Below are positions 50,104 through 59,334 of a stretch of DNA of 64,000 nt, piece by piece. Source of the stretch: Streptomyces fuscichromogenes (GTDB lineage Bacteria > Actinomycetota > Actinomycetes > Streptomycetales > Streptomycetaceae); contig NZ_BMML01000001.1 in NCBI RefSeq assembly GCF_014645815.1, positions 62,001 through 126,000 of the forward strand. Direction: 5' to 3'. The notes under the pieces were generated by a model. That model saw only the letters and a list, made by a program, of their open reading frames with translations, searched no databases and was not told the origin of the DNA. A program made the translations under genes and the position numbers. The stretch's first letter is position 1. The number at the start of each line of letters is the position of its first letter.

Positions 50104-52239
50104 TCAGGTCGCCTGCGGCAGGAACGGGCTGCGGGCTCCGCTCCACGTCACACTCAGCGCTTCGCGTGCGCGAGTGCAGGCGACGAAGAGGAGACAGCGT
50201 TCCCGGAGCAGGTCGGCGTCATGCTGCAGCGTGTCCACTTCGCGTGGCGTGATCTCACGGGCGAAGGGGACCGTGCCCTCGTTCACACCGAGGACGGACA
50301 CCGCGCGGAACTCCAGCCCCTTCATCGCGTGCATGGTCGCCAGTCGCACCCCCTCGATCCCCGCCGGGATCTGCCCTTTGACCCGCAGCACCGGGACACC
50401 GGAGGCCTTCAGCTTCTCCTCGGCCGCGTCGAGAGAGAGATTGAAGCGGGCGCAGACCCCGATCTCCTGCGGTGCCAGGCCCTCGGCGAGCAACGCCTGG
50501 ACCCGGTCCACCAGTGCCTCGGTCTCCTCCTGCCGAGTCGTGTACCCCTGGGCCTGGGGGCGGCGCCCGTGGAGCAGGGAGCGGTATCCGGCCAGCGAGT
50601 CCGTTCCGTCACCCTCCAGAGCGTCGATGGTCACGGGTGCGAGGAGCTGTGCCGACCAGGCTAGGATCTCCTCGGTCGAGCGGTAGTTGACGCGCAACCG
50701 GAAGCTGCGGCCGGCCGTGGTGATGCCCAGAGAGGCCAGCGACACCCGGGAGTCGTAGATCCGCTGGTGTGGATCACCCGTGACGAACAGGTCGTCGGGG
50801 CCCGACGCCACGGCGGCGCGCAGCACACGCCACTGGGCGGGATGCAGATCCTGTGCCTCGTCGACGACGACGTGGGCGTACGGCGCCGACGCGCCTGCGA
50901 GGAGTTCTGCCGCGCGAGAGCAGACCTGCAAGTGGGTGGTCTCGCCGCGGTCACGCAGGAACTGCTCGAACCGCTGCACGCCGTTCCACACCTCCCGACG
51001 GCGGGCGGGCCCGAGGCCGGTGCCCCGACCGCGGCGGCTCGCGCCGAGGTAGGCGTCGAGATCCCGGAGGTTCTGGCCGAGAACGACGTGGCGGTACTCC
51101 TGGGCCAGGAACCGGGCAGTGAAGGGCAGATCGAGCTGCTTGACGGCCTTCTCCCACAACTGCCGCTGCTCCCGGTCCCCGATCGGTCTGGGCGGCGTCG
51201 CCGACTTCGCCCGCACGATGCCGTTCGCGCAGGCGTCGACCGTCGTCACATCGACCCGCGCCAGCAGCGTCTCGTCATCGTCGAGGAGCAGACCGAGCAT
51301 GTCGCGCAGCCCGGCGGCGAGTGCGTTCGTGTACGTGGTGAGCAGGATGCGGCCGTCCTCGGAGTGGCCGAGGAGGTGCTTCACCCGATGCAGGGCGGCC
51401 ACTGTCTTGCCCGTCCCCGGGCCGCCGGTGACCTGGGCGGGGCCTCTGTACGACGTGCGGTAGGCGACGCGCCGCTGCGAAGGGTGAAGGAAGACCCGCC
51501 AGGCCGCGAACGGCTTCTCCAGGATCTCCTCAAGCTCCCGCGGTCCTGTGACCAGGCGGATGCGTGCGGAGGTGTTGGAGATGACCGTGGCCAGGTCCTC
51601 GACCGGTTCGGCGGGCGCGTCGGCGGGCCGACGGACGGCCACGACGTCCCGGTAGACCTCTTCCGGACCGAATCCCTCGGCGAGGTACTGCAACACCTCC
51701 AACTGGTCCTCCGGCAGGAGCGTCGAGAACGCGTCCAGCTGTGCCTTGTCCACCAGTGAACGCGCGGCGCGCAGCACCTGGTCGTCGACGCCGAGCTCGC
51801 GCAGCGTGCCATCGGAGACGTCCGCGAACAGCAGGCGGGGAGCCGTGCGAGCAGCCGTCTCGTACAGCGGCGTCAGCTCGTCCAGGGCGACCGCGTTGCG
51901 CACCTCCAGGGCCCGCGTGGCGGAGTTGGCGCTGTACAGGCGCTTCGTCGCCCAGGCGTAGGCGTCGTCGTGCGGCAGGACCTTGACCAGCAGGAACATG
52001 TCGCTGCCGTCATCGGGGGCGAGGACGACACCCCGCCAGAAGCCGGTGATGCGGATGGTGCGTATCCGCCGGTCACGGGCGTTCTCGACGGACTCCAGGT
52101 GCAGTCCTTTGTCCGCGTTGAGTTCGGAGACGCTCAGGGCCTGGAACTTTGCCATGGCCTTGCGTACTCCTGCTCGAACCGGCTTCTCCAGCGTGTCGTA
52201 TCCGTCCCAGAAGCTCTGGGCGAAGGCGAGCCGGGGCAT
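50104..52239 (-). CDS. UvrD-like SF1 helicase with N-terminal RelE-like domain
   Basis: A 711-aa protein from ATG 52239. Residues 1-105 (LAFAQSFWDGYDTLEKPVRA, ENARDRRIRTIRITGFWRGV, LLVKVLPHDDAYAWATKRLY) have the order of a RelE/ParE toxin fold. The helicase follows, with Walker A GGPGTGKTVAALHR (about 270), Walker B VVVDEAQDLHPAQWRVL (about 450), RLRVNYRSTEEI (motif IV) and VRLATMHAMKGLEFRAV (motif V), FVACTRAREAL (motif VI). It lies 30 bp after mcrC on the same strand and is likely its operon partner, probably translocating on DNA or RNA during restriction. Confidence 0.88.
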   Translation of the reverse strand: MPRLAFAQSFWDGYDTLEKPVRAGVRKAMAKFQALSVSELNADKGLHLESVENARDRRIRTIRITGFWRGVVLAPDDGSDMFLLVKVLPHDDAYAWATKRLYSANSATRALEVRNAVALDELTPLYETAARTAPRLLFADVSDGTLRELGVDDQVLRAARSLVDKAQLDAFSTLLPEDQLEVLQYLAEGFGPEEVYRDVVAVRRPADAPAEPVEDLATVISNTSARIRLVTGPRELEEILEKPFAAWRVFLHPSQRRVAYRTSYRGPAQVTGGPGTGKTVAALHRVKHLLGHSEDGRILLTTYTNALAAGLRDMLGLLLDDDETLLARVDVTTVDACANGIVRAKSATPPRPIGDREQRQLWEKAVKQLDLPFTARFLAQEYRHVVLGQNLRDLDAYLGASRRGRGTGLGPARRREVWNGVQRFEQFLRDRGETTHLQVCSRAAELLAGASAPYAHVVVDEAQDLHPAQWRVLRAAVASGPDDLFVTGDPHQRIYDSRVSLASLGITTAGRSFRLRVNYRSTEEILAWSAQLLAPVTIDALEGDGTDSLAGYRSLLHGRRPQAQGYTTRQEETEALVDRVQALLAEGLAPQEIGVCARFNLSLDAAEEKLKASGVPVLRVKGQIPAGIEGVRLATMHAMKGLEFRAVSVLGVNEGTVPFAREITPREVDTLQHDADLLRERCLLFVACTRAREALSVTWSGARSPFLPQAT

Positions 52240-52269
52240 GAGGTCTCTTCCTTTCCGCCTGACGGGGTT

Positions 52270-53523
52270 TCATGATCGGGGGAGCGGGGTGGGTTCGGCC
52301 AGCCGTCCGGCGATCCCCCGGAGGGCGGCGAGCAGTTGTCCGGGGTCGCGGGAGAGGTCGAGGCTGTGCTGGTACAACCGCACTCCCCGTCCGTCCGGTC
52401 GTCCCGCCGTTCCGCGTACCTCGTGGAAGCGCTCGGGCTGCCGTCCGGCCGCGTACACCAGGTGCGCCTCGCGCAGACCGAGCACAGTGGCGTAGGCGAG
52501 CACCTGGTAGAGGTCGGCGTTGAGGAGTCCGTCGGCCTTCTCGACCTTGTACTTGGCGTCGACGACGGCGACCGGAGTACGCCCGTCGCCGGTGCGCACG
52601 ACCAGGTCGGGGCGCATCCGGACGAGACCTGCGGTGTCCAGGTGGTGGGCGTCCTGCAACCGCGCGGTCAGGCCGTGCTCGTGAAGGGCCTCGCGCAGGG
52701 CGACGGTGACGAAGTCCTCGAACAGCTTGTTCATGTCGAGCAGGAAGCCGTCCACGGCCAGCGGGTCGGATCCGGCCGGCCGGTGTTCTGGTGAGATGCC
52801 ACGCAGAACGGCCTCGGCGAGTCGTAGTGCGGGCTGGTAGCGGGAGTTCAGGCGTGACGGCTGCCAACACGGCAGCTCCTGCCCGCGTATCAGCGGCAGC
52901 GCTTCGGCAAGACGTATCCGCTGATGGGCGAGGCGCCGCCGAACAGGACCTGGAACGCCCGGCAATCGCAGCAACCGCTCGGCGGCGGCGCGCAGGATGC
53001 GGTTCTCTGCGGTGTCGGCGGTGTACGCGTCGTAGGCGATCTCCACGGGCGGCGTCCGGCCGAAGTGCCGCCGGATCTGCTCGGCCTCGCGCAGCCGCCC
53101 GCGCATGACCGTCGCGGACTCCTCCACCTCCCGGTAGCCCTGCAGAACCCCCTGCCGCAGTGCTGCGTCGATCTGACGTTCCACGGCGTGCGCGAGTGCG
53201 GGGACGACATCGTCGTACGCCCCGATGTCGACGGTGCCCTCCCGGCTGTCACGCCAGGCACGTGCGGGGTCGAGGCTGAATCCCAGGAGGAAGAACAGCC
53301 GGCTCACAGGGGTCTTGGGTACAATCCGCACGACCGGACCGCCGGGCGTGCGAACGGCGCCGACCCGGCTGCCTGCCCGTAGCAGCCAGTGCCCGTCCCG
53401 GGCAGGGTCCGGGGTCGCGCTCTGCAGGATGCCGGAGGCGGCCAAGGCCCGTCCCGCCCCGGCGCCCAGCGGCACGGAGACGGCGGGACCGTACTCGCGC
53501 AAGGTCACCTCGGACACGGTCAC
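52270..53523 (-). CDS. mcrC: McrC-family nuclease subunit
   Basis: A 417-aa protein from ATG 53523, overlapping mcrB by 4 bp. The N-terminal half (VRIVPKTPVSRLFFLLGFSL, ALAHAVERQIDAALRQGVLQ, YREVEESATVMRGRLREAEQ) is the McrC DNA-entry region. The C-terminal PD-(D/E)xK nuclease has LVRMRPDLVVRTG and TPVAVVDAKYKVEKAD with Asp, Asp and Lys in place. Together with McrB it should form a GTP-driven type IV restriction complex cutting modified DNA. Confidence 0.9.
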   Translation of the reverse strand: MTVSEVTLREYGPAVSVPLGAGAGRALAASGILQSATPDPARDGHWLLRAGSRVGAVRTPGGPVVRIVPKTPVSRLFFLLGFSLDPARAWRDSREGTVDIGAYDDVVPALAHAVERQIDAALRQGVLQGYREVEESATVMRGRLREAEQIRRHFGRTPPVEIAYDAYTADTAENRILRAAAERLLRLPGVPGPVRRRLAHQRIRLAEALPLIRGQELPCWQPSRLNSRYQPALRLAEAVLRGISPEHRPAGSDPLAVDGFLLDMNKLFEDFVTVALREALHEHGLTARLQDAHHLDTAGLVRMRPDLVVRTGDGRTPVAVVDAKYKVEKADGLLNADLYQVLAYATVLGLREAHLVYAAGRQPERFHEVRGTAGRPDGRGVRLYQHSLDLSRDPGQLLAALRGIAGRLAEPTPLPRS

Positions 53524-55346
53524 GGGCGTTGCTCGCGCAGCGAGTCGAGGCCGTAGCGGCCGGCGATGTCGAGGCCCTCGCCGTAATGGTGCTCCTCCAG
53601 CAACGGCAGGATCTTCGTGCGCCAGGTCCGGTCGAGGCCGCCGTCGCGGTACACACCCGGCTTCATCAGGTACGACGGGCCGATGGCGAAGTCGCCGTCG
53701 TCGATGCGGGCGTTGAGGGCGTCGAGGAGACGGGCGGGCTCCGGATCCCTTCCTTCGCTTTCGAGCCAGCGCGCGAGCAGCCCGGCGGTCGGCTCGGTCC
53801 GAGGGGACAGCTCCACGAACGCGAAACGGCGCCGCATCGCCGCGTCGACCAGGGCGATCGACCGGTCGGCCGTGTTCATCGTGCCGATCACGAAGAGGTT
53901 GGGCGGGAGCGCGAAGTCGTCCCCGGAGTAGGTCAGACGGACCGACCTCGTCCGGTACTCCAGGAGGAAGTACAGCTCGCCGAAGACCTTGGCCAGGTTG
54001 GCGCGGTTGATCTCGTCGATGATCAGGAAGTGCGGGATGTGCCGGTTTCCCTCACGGGAGGCGAGATCGGCGAGCTCCCGGAGCGGGCCCGCTGTCAGCC
54101 GGAAGGCCACGTCCCGCGTCTCGGGATCCTCCACGGGGCGGAACCCCTCGAAGAAGTCCTCGTAAGCGTAGGAGGGGTGGAACTGCACGATCTTGACCTG
54201 CTCCGGTCCGCCGCCGAAGTGCTCGGCCAGCTTCATCGCCAGGTACGTCTTGCCAGTCCCCGGAGGGCCGTAGAAGACCAACTGCCGCTCATCCAGGAGC
54301 AGTTCGCGTATCTCGTCCAGCCAGGCCCGATCGTGGACGAGGAGGTCGGCGGTGAGTTCCGTGGTGATGTCCGGCAGCGACAGCTCCCGTTGGGCAGGCC
54401 GTTCGACGGTCGGGTACTCGCCGGTGCCGTCGGCCGCTGCGGGGCCCGCACGCTCCGGACGCCCGACGAGCCCGTCCAGCGCGTCCAACACGCCGGTCAG
54501 GTCGACGACATCATGCTGGACGGACAGCTTCTGCTGTATCTCCTCCGGCAGTTCCTCGTACGCGTGGCTCTGCGGCAGCCAGGCGACGGTCCTGCGCAGG
54601 TTGGACAACCCGCCCGGCGACGAGGTCTGGACCGCCTCGCCGGTGACCTGCCCGACGTGCAGCCGGCCGTCACCGATGGTGGCCACCGTGTCGTCCACGC
54701 GCATCTGCGTCAGAAAGGCGTGCAACTCGTCGACGAGGCCCCGCTTCTGGTTGTACGACGCCGCCCCCTCGTATCCCTCCTCGACGTAGCGGCGCAACGC
54801 GCTCTTGGTCGGATCGGTCTCCTCCAGCGGCGGCAGATGGGCGCCCGCGAGCGACACGAAGCCCTCCTTCAGCCACAGCTGCCGCACCAGGTTGTGCCCG
54901 GAGACGTTGGAGCCGCGGACCAGCCACGCCTTCCGCGGGGGACGCCAGCTCGTGGACAGGTAGTCGGCGAGCGGATGACCTTCGGCGGTTCGCCAGGACT
55001 CCGGGCCGGAAGCGTCGTACCCGCACACCAGTGAGGCGGCGGCCGAGGAGGAGTTGCATTCGACGTCGTGGGTCACCAGCCAACGCGACGGTGCGTCGGG
55101 CCGGTCGGTATCGACGGGCGCGTCGACAAGCCCGCCGCTCGCGCGCAGATCCGCACGGACCCGGCGCGCGTGGTCACCGAGACCGGGCCATGCTTCGGCG
55201 GCCACGGCCGATCCCTCCAGCAGGAGGAACTTGTGTGTGCCGTTGCCGCCGAACTCCGCGAGCAGATGTCCGCGTGCCTCACCGCCGTCCTTGGGGAGCT
55301 TGATGCGGAACTCCGGTGCGCTGGGGAGGCGGTCGGGCTGCGGCAT
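53520..55346 (-). CDS. mcrB: McrB-family GTPase with DUF4357-like and EVE-like N-terminal regions
   Basis: A 608-aa protein from ATG 55346. Residues 12-75 (FRIKLPKDGGEARGHLLAEF, HKFLLLEGSAVAAEAW) resemble DUF4357. About 125-255 (RKAWLVRGSNVSGHNLVRQL, EEGYEGAASYNQKRGLVDEL, LRRTVAWL) resembles an EVE/PUA-like modified-base reader. The AAA+ GTPase follows: Walker A FYGPPGTGKTYLA (about 353), Walker B FLIIDEINRANLAKVFGELY (about 439) and the McrB signature NLFVIGTMNTADRSI (about 485). It forms the motor and recognition subunit with McrC. Two TTGACA-N-TGTNAA palindromes lie in its promoter. Confidence 0.9.
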   Translation of the reverse strand: MPQPDRLPSAPEFRIKLPKDGGEARGHLLAEFGGNGTHKFLLLEGSAVAAEAWPGLGDHARRVRADLRASGGLVDAPVDTDRPDAPSRWLVTHDVECNSSSAAASLVCGYDASGPESWRTAEGHPLADYLSTSWRPPRKAWLVRGSNVSGHNLVRQLWLKEGFVSLAGAHLPPLEETDPTKSALRRYVEEGYEGAASYNQKRGLVDELHAFLTQMRVDDTVATIGDGRLHVGQVTGEAVQTSSPGGLSNLRRTVAWLPQSHAYEELPEEIQQKLSVQHDVVDLTGVLDALDGLVGRPERAGPAAADGTGEYPTVERPAQRELSLPDITTELTADLLVHDRAWLDEIRELLLDERQLVFYGPPGTGKTYLAMKLAEHFGGGPEQVKIVQFHPSYAYEDFFEGFRPVEDPETRDVAFRLTAGPLRELADLASREGNRHIPHFLIIDEINRANLAKVFGELYFLLEYRTRSVRLTYSGDDFALPPNLFVIGTMNTADRSIALVDAAMRRRFAFVELSPRTEPTAGLLARWLESEGRDPEPARLLDALNARIDDGDFAIGPSYLMKPGVYRDGGLDRTWRTKILPLLEEHHYGEGLDIAGRYGLDSLREQRP

Positions 55347-55400
55347 GGAGGACCTTCCGGGGTCGGGCTAGGCCTTGCGCGAACGTCGCCAGCTTACCTG

Positions 55401-55413
55401 TTGACACTGTCAA
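55401..55413. promoter_or_regulatory. Palindromic operator TTGACACTGTCAA before mcrB
   Basis: A perfect 13-bp palindrome (TTGACA-C-TGTCAA), 54 bp before the mcrB start. A related copy lies at 55454-55466. Both half-sites look like -35 boxes, so a bound repressor would block promoters in both directions. Confidence 0.55.
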
Positions 55414-55453
55414 GTGACTCGCCTTTCGAGTGGCGAATCTCTAGTGCTATGCG

Positions 55454-55466
55454 TTGACAGTGTAAA
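55454..55466. promoter_or_regulatory. Second copy, TTGACAGTGTAAA, with divergent promoters
   Basis: Near-palindrome related to 55401-55413. On the minus strand TTTACA here is 17 bp from TAGAGA (55438-55443), a promoter for mcrB. On the plus strand TTGACA (55454-55459) is 18 bp from TAGAGT (55478-55483), a promoter for the small gene to the right. A hairpin-forming TCGCC/GGCGA pair lies between the two copies. Confidence 0.5.
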
Positions 55467-55547
55467 CGCACTGTCCATAGAGTGCGGATGTGCCCGGATG
55501 GCTCTGCCGGGCGGAACCGGCGGTTTATCGCTGGAGTGGGGGGCGTT

Positions 55548-55796
55548 ATGGGTGGGGAGTCGACGGCCGAGGCCGAAAGACGCACGATCGAGGCAGAGTT
55601 GCCGTCCGCCATCGCGAGGCTCGTCAACTCTCTGGCACACGGCGGCCGACGCCTGCACCGACCCCACGGCGGCGACCCTGCGCATGGCGTACCACGTCAT
55701 GGTCCCCGTGCTCGGGAGCGGCTGGTGCTGGGCTGGCAGGGGAGCGGGCTGCTGCGGCAGCTGGCGGGGCTGGACGGATGGGTGGAGTCGCGGTGA
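55548..55796 (+). CDS. Small island protein, uncertain
   Basis: Possible 82-aa protein from ATG 55548, beginning MGGESTAEAERRTIEAELPS and ending LLRQLAGLDGWVESR. It lies 65 bp after a plausible promoter that overlaps the mcrB operator. The first 30 residues look natural (a charged helix). The later part is Gly/Arg/His-rich, and another frame reads as convincingly, so it may be a frameshifted remnant. No family recognised. From 55797 to 56025 I see no supported gene. Confidence 0.3.
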   Translation: MGGESTAEAERRTIEAELPSAIARLVNSLAHGGRRLHRPHGGDPAHGVPRHGPRARERLVLGWQGSGLLRQLAGLDGWVESR

Positions 55797-56025
55797 CGGG
55801 ATCACTGCGGCTACGAACATGCGAGGGAGCCGGCCCGGTTCCGGAGCGGTCCGATGCGCGGCGGCCGACGCCAGGGCGCTGCGATCCGCGGAGGGCTCGG
55901 TGGTCGTGTTCCCTGCGCTGCCCGCGTAGGTGCAGGTGCGCTCAGCACTGTCGGAGTTCGGTGCGGTACGTGGCGTGCGGTGCAGGGCCGAACGCACCCT
56001 GCACCGTGCCGGATTCCGCATCCTG

Positions 56026-58524
56026 TCACCGCTTGGACGGCAGTACGCTCCCTGCGGCCGAAGGGTTGCTCACCTCCGCGAACTGGCCACGACCCTGTTC
56101 GGCGAGGCGCCCGAGGCGTACGAGCTGGGTGTCCTGCGCGGCCTGGTCACCGCGTGCCACCGCATCGCGCAGGGCATCGCGGGCCGCCAGGACCTCCTTG
56201 CGGAGGGGCGCCGGGTACGAGTCCTGTTCGGCGAGGCGGATGGTGAGGATCGACCTGCGGACCGTCGGGTCGAGCGTGGTCCAGAGTTCTTCGGACCGCT
56301 CCGTGGCAGCCCGCATTGCTTCGACGTCCATGGCCCTGCGTGCGTCCATGACCGCCTCCCTGGCCTGGCGGAGCTCCTCCAACAGCGGTGGTGGCAGCAG
56401 CCCACGTCCGCCCCGGGTGGCGACCGTCGCCTGGGCTGCGGCATTTCGGGCCTTCGTGCACAGTTCCAGGATGTCGCGGGCCGAGTCCAGCAGCCCGTCC
56501 AGGGAACGGCCCACGGTCTCCCCCTTGCCCAGGGCCTCCAGGTCGCCCATCACCTCGGTGAGCGCGTCACGCTCGGCATGGGTGACTTCCTGGGACCATG
56601 CGGCCAGGAACTCGGCGTAGCGGGCGTGGAGTTCGGCCGCCTTCCGGCCGATGGCGGCGGAGACCGGACTGCGCCGGAGCCGGGCTCCGCGCCAGTCGTC
56701 GGAGCCGATGCGGTACTGCAGCTCGACGGTCCGGTCTCCGTCGAGCCTTACCTGAAGGGTGAGCGGTACGTCGCCCCGCAGGCTGTCGGTGCGCCCGTGG
56801 ACGAAGCCGCCGCAGAACTCGTTGCGCTGCGCCGACCGCAGGTGCGGCCCCTCCCACACCTGGAACCGCACCGATCCCTCGCTGCCACCGCGCACCACGA
56901 GGTCGTCCACCCGGTGCCATTCGGTCGGGTAGAGCGTGCCGCCCGGGAAGAGGACCTCCACGGTGCCGTCATCGAGTTCGATCCCGATGTGCTGCGCCGT
57001 GACCTGTTCGGCGAGAGCGGTGCCGAAGTCGCCGCCGCAGTTGGAGCAGTTGCTGAGACCGACGGCGTTGACCATCCCGCAGCCGGGGCACTTCAGGCCG
57101 CCCGCGTCCAGGGGCGCGTCGCAGTCGAGGCAGGCGGTCGCGGGATTGTCGACCCGGCCGCATTCCGGGCACTCCCTGCGGGTGGGCGCCGGAACTGCGG
57201 CGCGCAGTCCGGACAGGTCCGTGGTGCACACGGGACAGGCGGCGGTGAGCTCGGGTGCGGGGACATGGCAGGCCGGGCAGTCCACGGTGGCCGTGCCGAG
57301 CAGCGGGGTGGCACAGCCGGGGCAGGCGTCCTCGGTGAGGGGAATGCCTTCGACGGTGCAGGCCTCGGCGGGGCAGTCGAGGGTACTGAGAAGGCCGGCC
57401 TCCACGGCGGCGCCGTGGGCGACGGCCGTCATGGGATCGACGGTGTGCGACACGGTGTCCTCGCCGAAGAGGTCCTCGAGGTCGCGCCGGACGGCGGGGA
57501 TGTGCGTGGAGCCGCCGACCAGAAGGACACGCTGGACGTCCTCGGGAAGCGCCTGGCCCTCCTTGAGCACCGACTCGACCGTCACCCGCATCCGGCGCAG
57601 GTGCTCGGTGAGGAGCTTTTCGAGGACCGGGCGCCGCACCTCTCCGGACCAGGAACCGCCCTGACGGCCGAGCGGGGCCAAGGTCACCTCGGAGACGTCC
57701 CGCGCGGACAGCTCGACCTTCGCGCGTTCGGCGGCGGCCCGGATCCGGGAGGCGTCTCCGTCAGCGCTGTGGTCGCGTCCGCCGAGCTGCTCGCGCAGGT
57801 GGCCGTCGAGCAGCGCGTCGAAGTCGGCGCCGCCCAGCAGGTTGTCCCCACCCAGGTTGTCCACCCCGCAGTAACCCGGTCCGATCGTCAGCAGCGACAC
57901 GTCGAAAGTGCCGCCGCCGAGATCGAAGACGAGCACGGTGGCGTGGTCCCTGGTGCCGTTCTCGCCCGATCTGACGCCGAAGGCGTGTGCGGCGGCGGTC
58001 GGTTCCGTCAGGATCTGCGCCACGTGGAAGCCGGCCAGCCGCCCGGCTTCCCGCACGGCGTCGATCTGCGGCTCGGCGAAGTACGCCGGCACCGTGATCA
58101 CGGCACGCCGGAACGGTGCCCCCGCCGCGCTCTCGGCGTCCTCCTTGAGCCGGCGCAGCAGGATGGCGGAGACCTGCACCGGCGAGAGGTAGTGCTCGCC
58201 CAGCCGGATCTCCACGGAGCCGTCGGCGCTCGCCCGGACGGGCGGCGCGTCCTGGGGCCGGGTCTTCAGCGCCTGCTGTACGAGTTCGTCGTCCCAGCGC
58301 CGCCCGATCAGCCGCTTCACCTCCGTGATCACGGAACCGGGGTCACCTTTGCGCCAATTGAGGGCTTCGTGCCCGACCAGCAGGGCACCACGGGAGCCGA
58401 TCCCGAGAGCCGAGGGGGTGGCCTGGTCGCCGTGCCGGTTGGGCAGGACGACGGGCTCGCCGTTGTACATCCAGGCCGTGACGGAGTTGGTGGTGCCGAG
58501 GTCGATGCCGAGAGTCCGGTGCAT
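56026..58524 (-). CDS. Hsp70-family ATPase with an inserted array of four zinc ribbons
   Basis: An 832-aa protein from ATG 58524. The ATPase domain (1-380) keeps GIDLGTTNSVTAWM, VLVFDLGGGTFDVSLL and VLLVGGSTHIPAVRRDL, so it should bind and hydrolyse ATP. Between it and the substrate-binding domain, where DnaK has only a short hydrophobic linker, about residues 384-495 hold eight Cys pairs (CPAEAC, CPGC, CPAC, CPVC, CPEC, CLDC, CPGC, CSNC), enough for four zinc ribbons. A beta-type substrate domain follows (HIGIELDDGTVEVLFPGGTL, about 508-620), then a long helical C-terminus (620-832). The gene is preceded on the same strand by a GrpE-like gene. No DnaJ is nearby. Confidence 0.9.
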   Translation of the reverse strand: MHRTLGIDLGTTNSVTAWMYNGEPVVLPNRHGDQATPSALGIGSRGALLVGHEALNWRKGDPGSVITEVKRLIGRRWDDELVQQALKTRPQDAPPVRASADGSVEIRLGEHYLSPVQVSAILLRRLKEDAESAAGAPFRRAVITVPAYFAEPQIDAVREAGRLAGFHVAQILTEPTAAAHAFGVRSGENGTRDHATVLVFDLGGGTFDVSLLTIGPGYCGVDNLGGDNLLGGADFDALLDGHLREQLGGRDHSADGDASRIRAAAERAKVELSARDVSEVTLAPLGRQGGSWSGEVRRPVLEKLLTEHLRRMRVTVESVLKEGQALPEDVQRVLLVGGSTHIPAVRRDLEDLFGEDTVSHTVDPMTAVAHGAAVEAGLLSTLDCPAEACTVEGIPLTEDACPGCATPLLGTATVDCPACHVPAPELTAACPVCTTDLSGLRAAVPAPTRRECPECGRVDNPATACLDCDAPLDAGGLKCPGCGMVNAVGLSNCSNCGGDFGTALAEQVTAQHIGIELDDGTVEVLFPGGTLYPTEWHRVDDLVVRGGSEGSVRFQVWEGPHLRSAQRNEFCGGFVHGRTDSLRGDVPLTLQVRLDGDRTVELQYRIGSDDWRGARLRRSPVSAAIGRKAAELHARYAEFLAAWSQEVTHAERDALTEVMGDLEALGKGETVGRSLDGLLDSARDILELCTKARNAAAQATVATRGGRGLLPPPLLEELRQAREAVMDARRAMDVEAMRAATERSEELWTTLDPTVRRSILTIRLAEQDSYPAPLRKEVLAARDALRDAVARGDQAAQDTQLVRLGRLAEQGRGQFAEVSNPSAAGSVLPSKR

Positions 58525-58698
58525 GGAAGGTCGCTTCCTGGTAGGGATGGGGCGACGGACGTAGGACGTGGGAAAGGCGTCTGGCTGTGTGCGGGGCGGG
58601 CTGCTCCGTCCCGCCGGGGCGGGACGGAGACCACCGCGCGTCGGCGCCCCTCCCGGGATGCGCAGGGACAGGCGCGCGTGCGGAACCCTGTGACCGGC

Positions 58699-59334
58699 TC
58701 AGTCGCGGCGCCGCCGTCGTCTCCGCCTGGCTGAGGACTTGCGCAACAGGTGCCGTTGGGAGCGGCTGGTACGTCGTGGCTGAGCTCGCTTGACATCGGC
58801 CGAGGTCATCCCGGAGGCCGCGGGAGCCAGACCGTCCTCGGCCGCCGGGGCCGGCTCGGATTCCGGTGCGGGGCCCGGCACCGCGACGATCACCTGCGCG
58901 GCCCGCAGCGTGGCCGTGCCGAACCGGAAGCCGGTGACCTTCTCCTTCAGCACCGTGCCGCCCGGCACGGAGGGGTCACTTTCCGTGCCGACGACGCGCA
59001 TCTCCGCCGTATCGACGGCCTTGCCCACCACATCCATCGGCCTGACGTCGTGCCGGGCGAACTCGCCACGCAGCATCACCTGTGCCGCCTCGATTTGCTC
59101 CCCCACCGCGACGGCGGCCGAGGCCGCCGCACGGGTGGAGCCCACCTCGTACAGGGCGCCGGCCCGGCGGCGGGTGTCGGCGAGCAGGTCGTCCAGGGGC
59201 AGCAGGGAGCTGAGGAGAGCCTGCAGCCGGGCCTCGGCCTCGTCGCGTTTACGGGACAACGCCTCGACCCGGCGCCGCAGTTTGTCGAGTTCGGAGGGCG
59301 GGCCGGTGGCAGTGGTCGGGGCGGGTTCGGTCAC
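58699..59334 (-). CDS. GrpE-like nucleotide exchange factor
   Basis: A 211-aa protein from ATG 59334. An N-terminal coiled coil (SELDKLRRRVEALSRKRDEA) leads to a helical bundle, then the GrpE-type beta module VLKEKVTGFRFGTATLRAAQ VIVAV. A disordered tail ends in the strongly basic SSARRRRRRRRD. It lies before the Hsp70 gene (174-bp gap) and overlaps the 95-aa gene by 4 bp, so it is presumably the exchange factor for that Hsp70. The basic tail could contact nucleic acid or ribosomes. Confidence 0.7.
   Translation of the reverse strand: MTEPAPTTATGPPSELDKLRRRVEALSRKRDEAEARLQALLSSLLPLDDLLADTRRRAGALYEVGSTRAAASAAVAVGEQIEAAQVMLRGEFARHDVRPMDVVGKAVDTAEMRVVGTESDPSVPGGTVLKEKVTGFRFGTATLRAAQVIVAVPGPAPESEPAPAAEDGLAPAASGMTSADVKRAQPRRTSRSQRHLLRKSSARRRRRRRRD

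Noticed and set aside
46519..55346. Assignment to BREX, DISARM or CoCoNuT-type systems
   Set aside because: PglZ, BrxC and DISARM components are absent, and McrB/McrC lack the long coiled-coil fusions expected of CoCoNuTs. Only the McrBC label is safe.
55930..58734. Plus-strand ORF of 934 codons opposite the Hsp70 gene
   Set aside because: Pure antisense shadow of the Hsp70 gene, with no ribosome site and unnatural composition.
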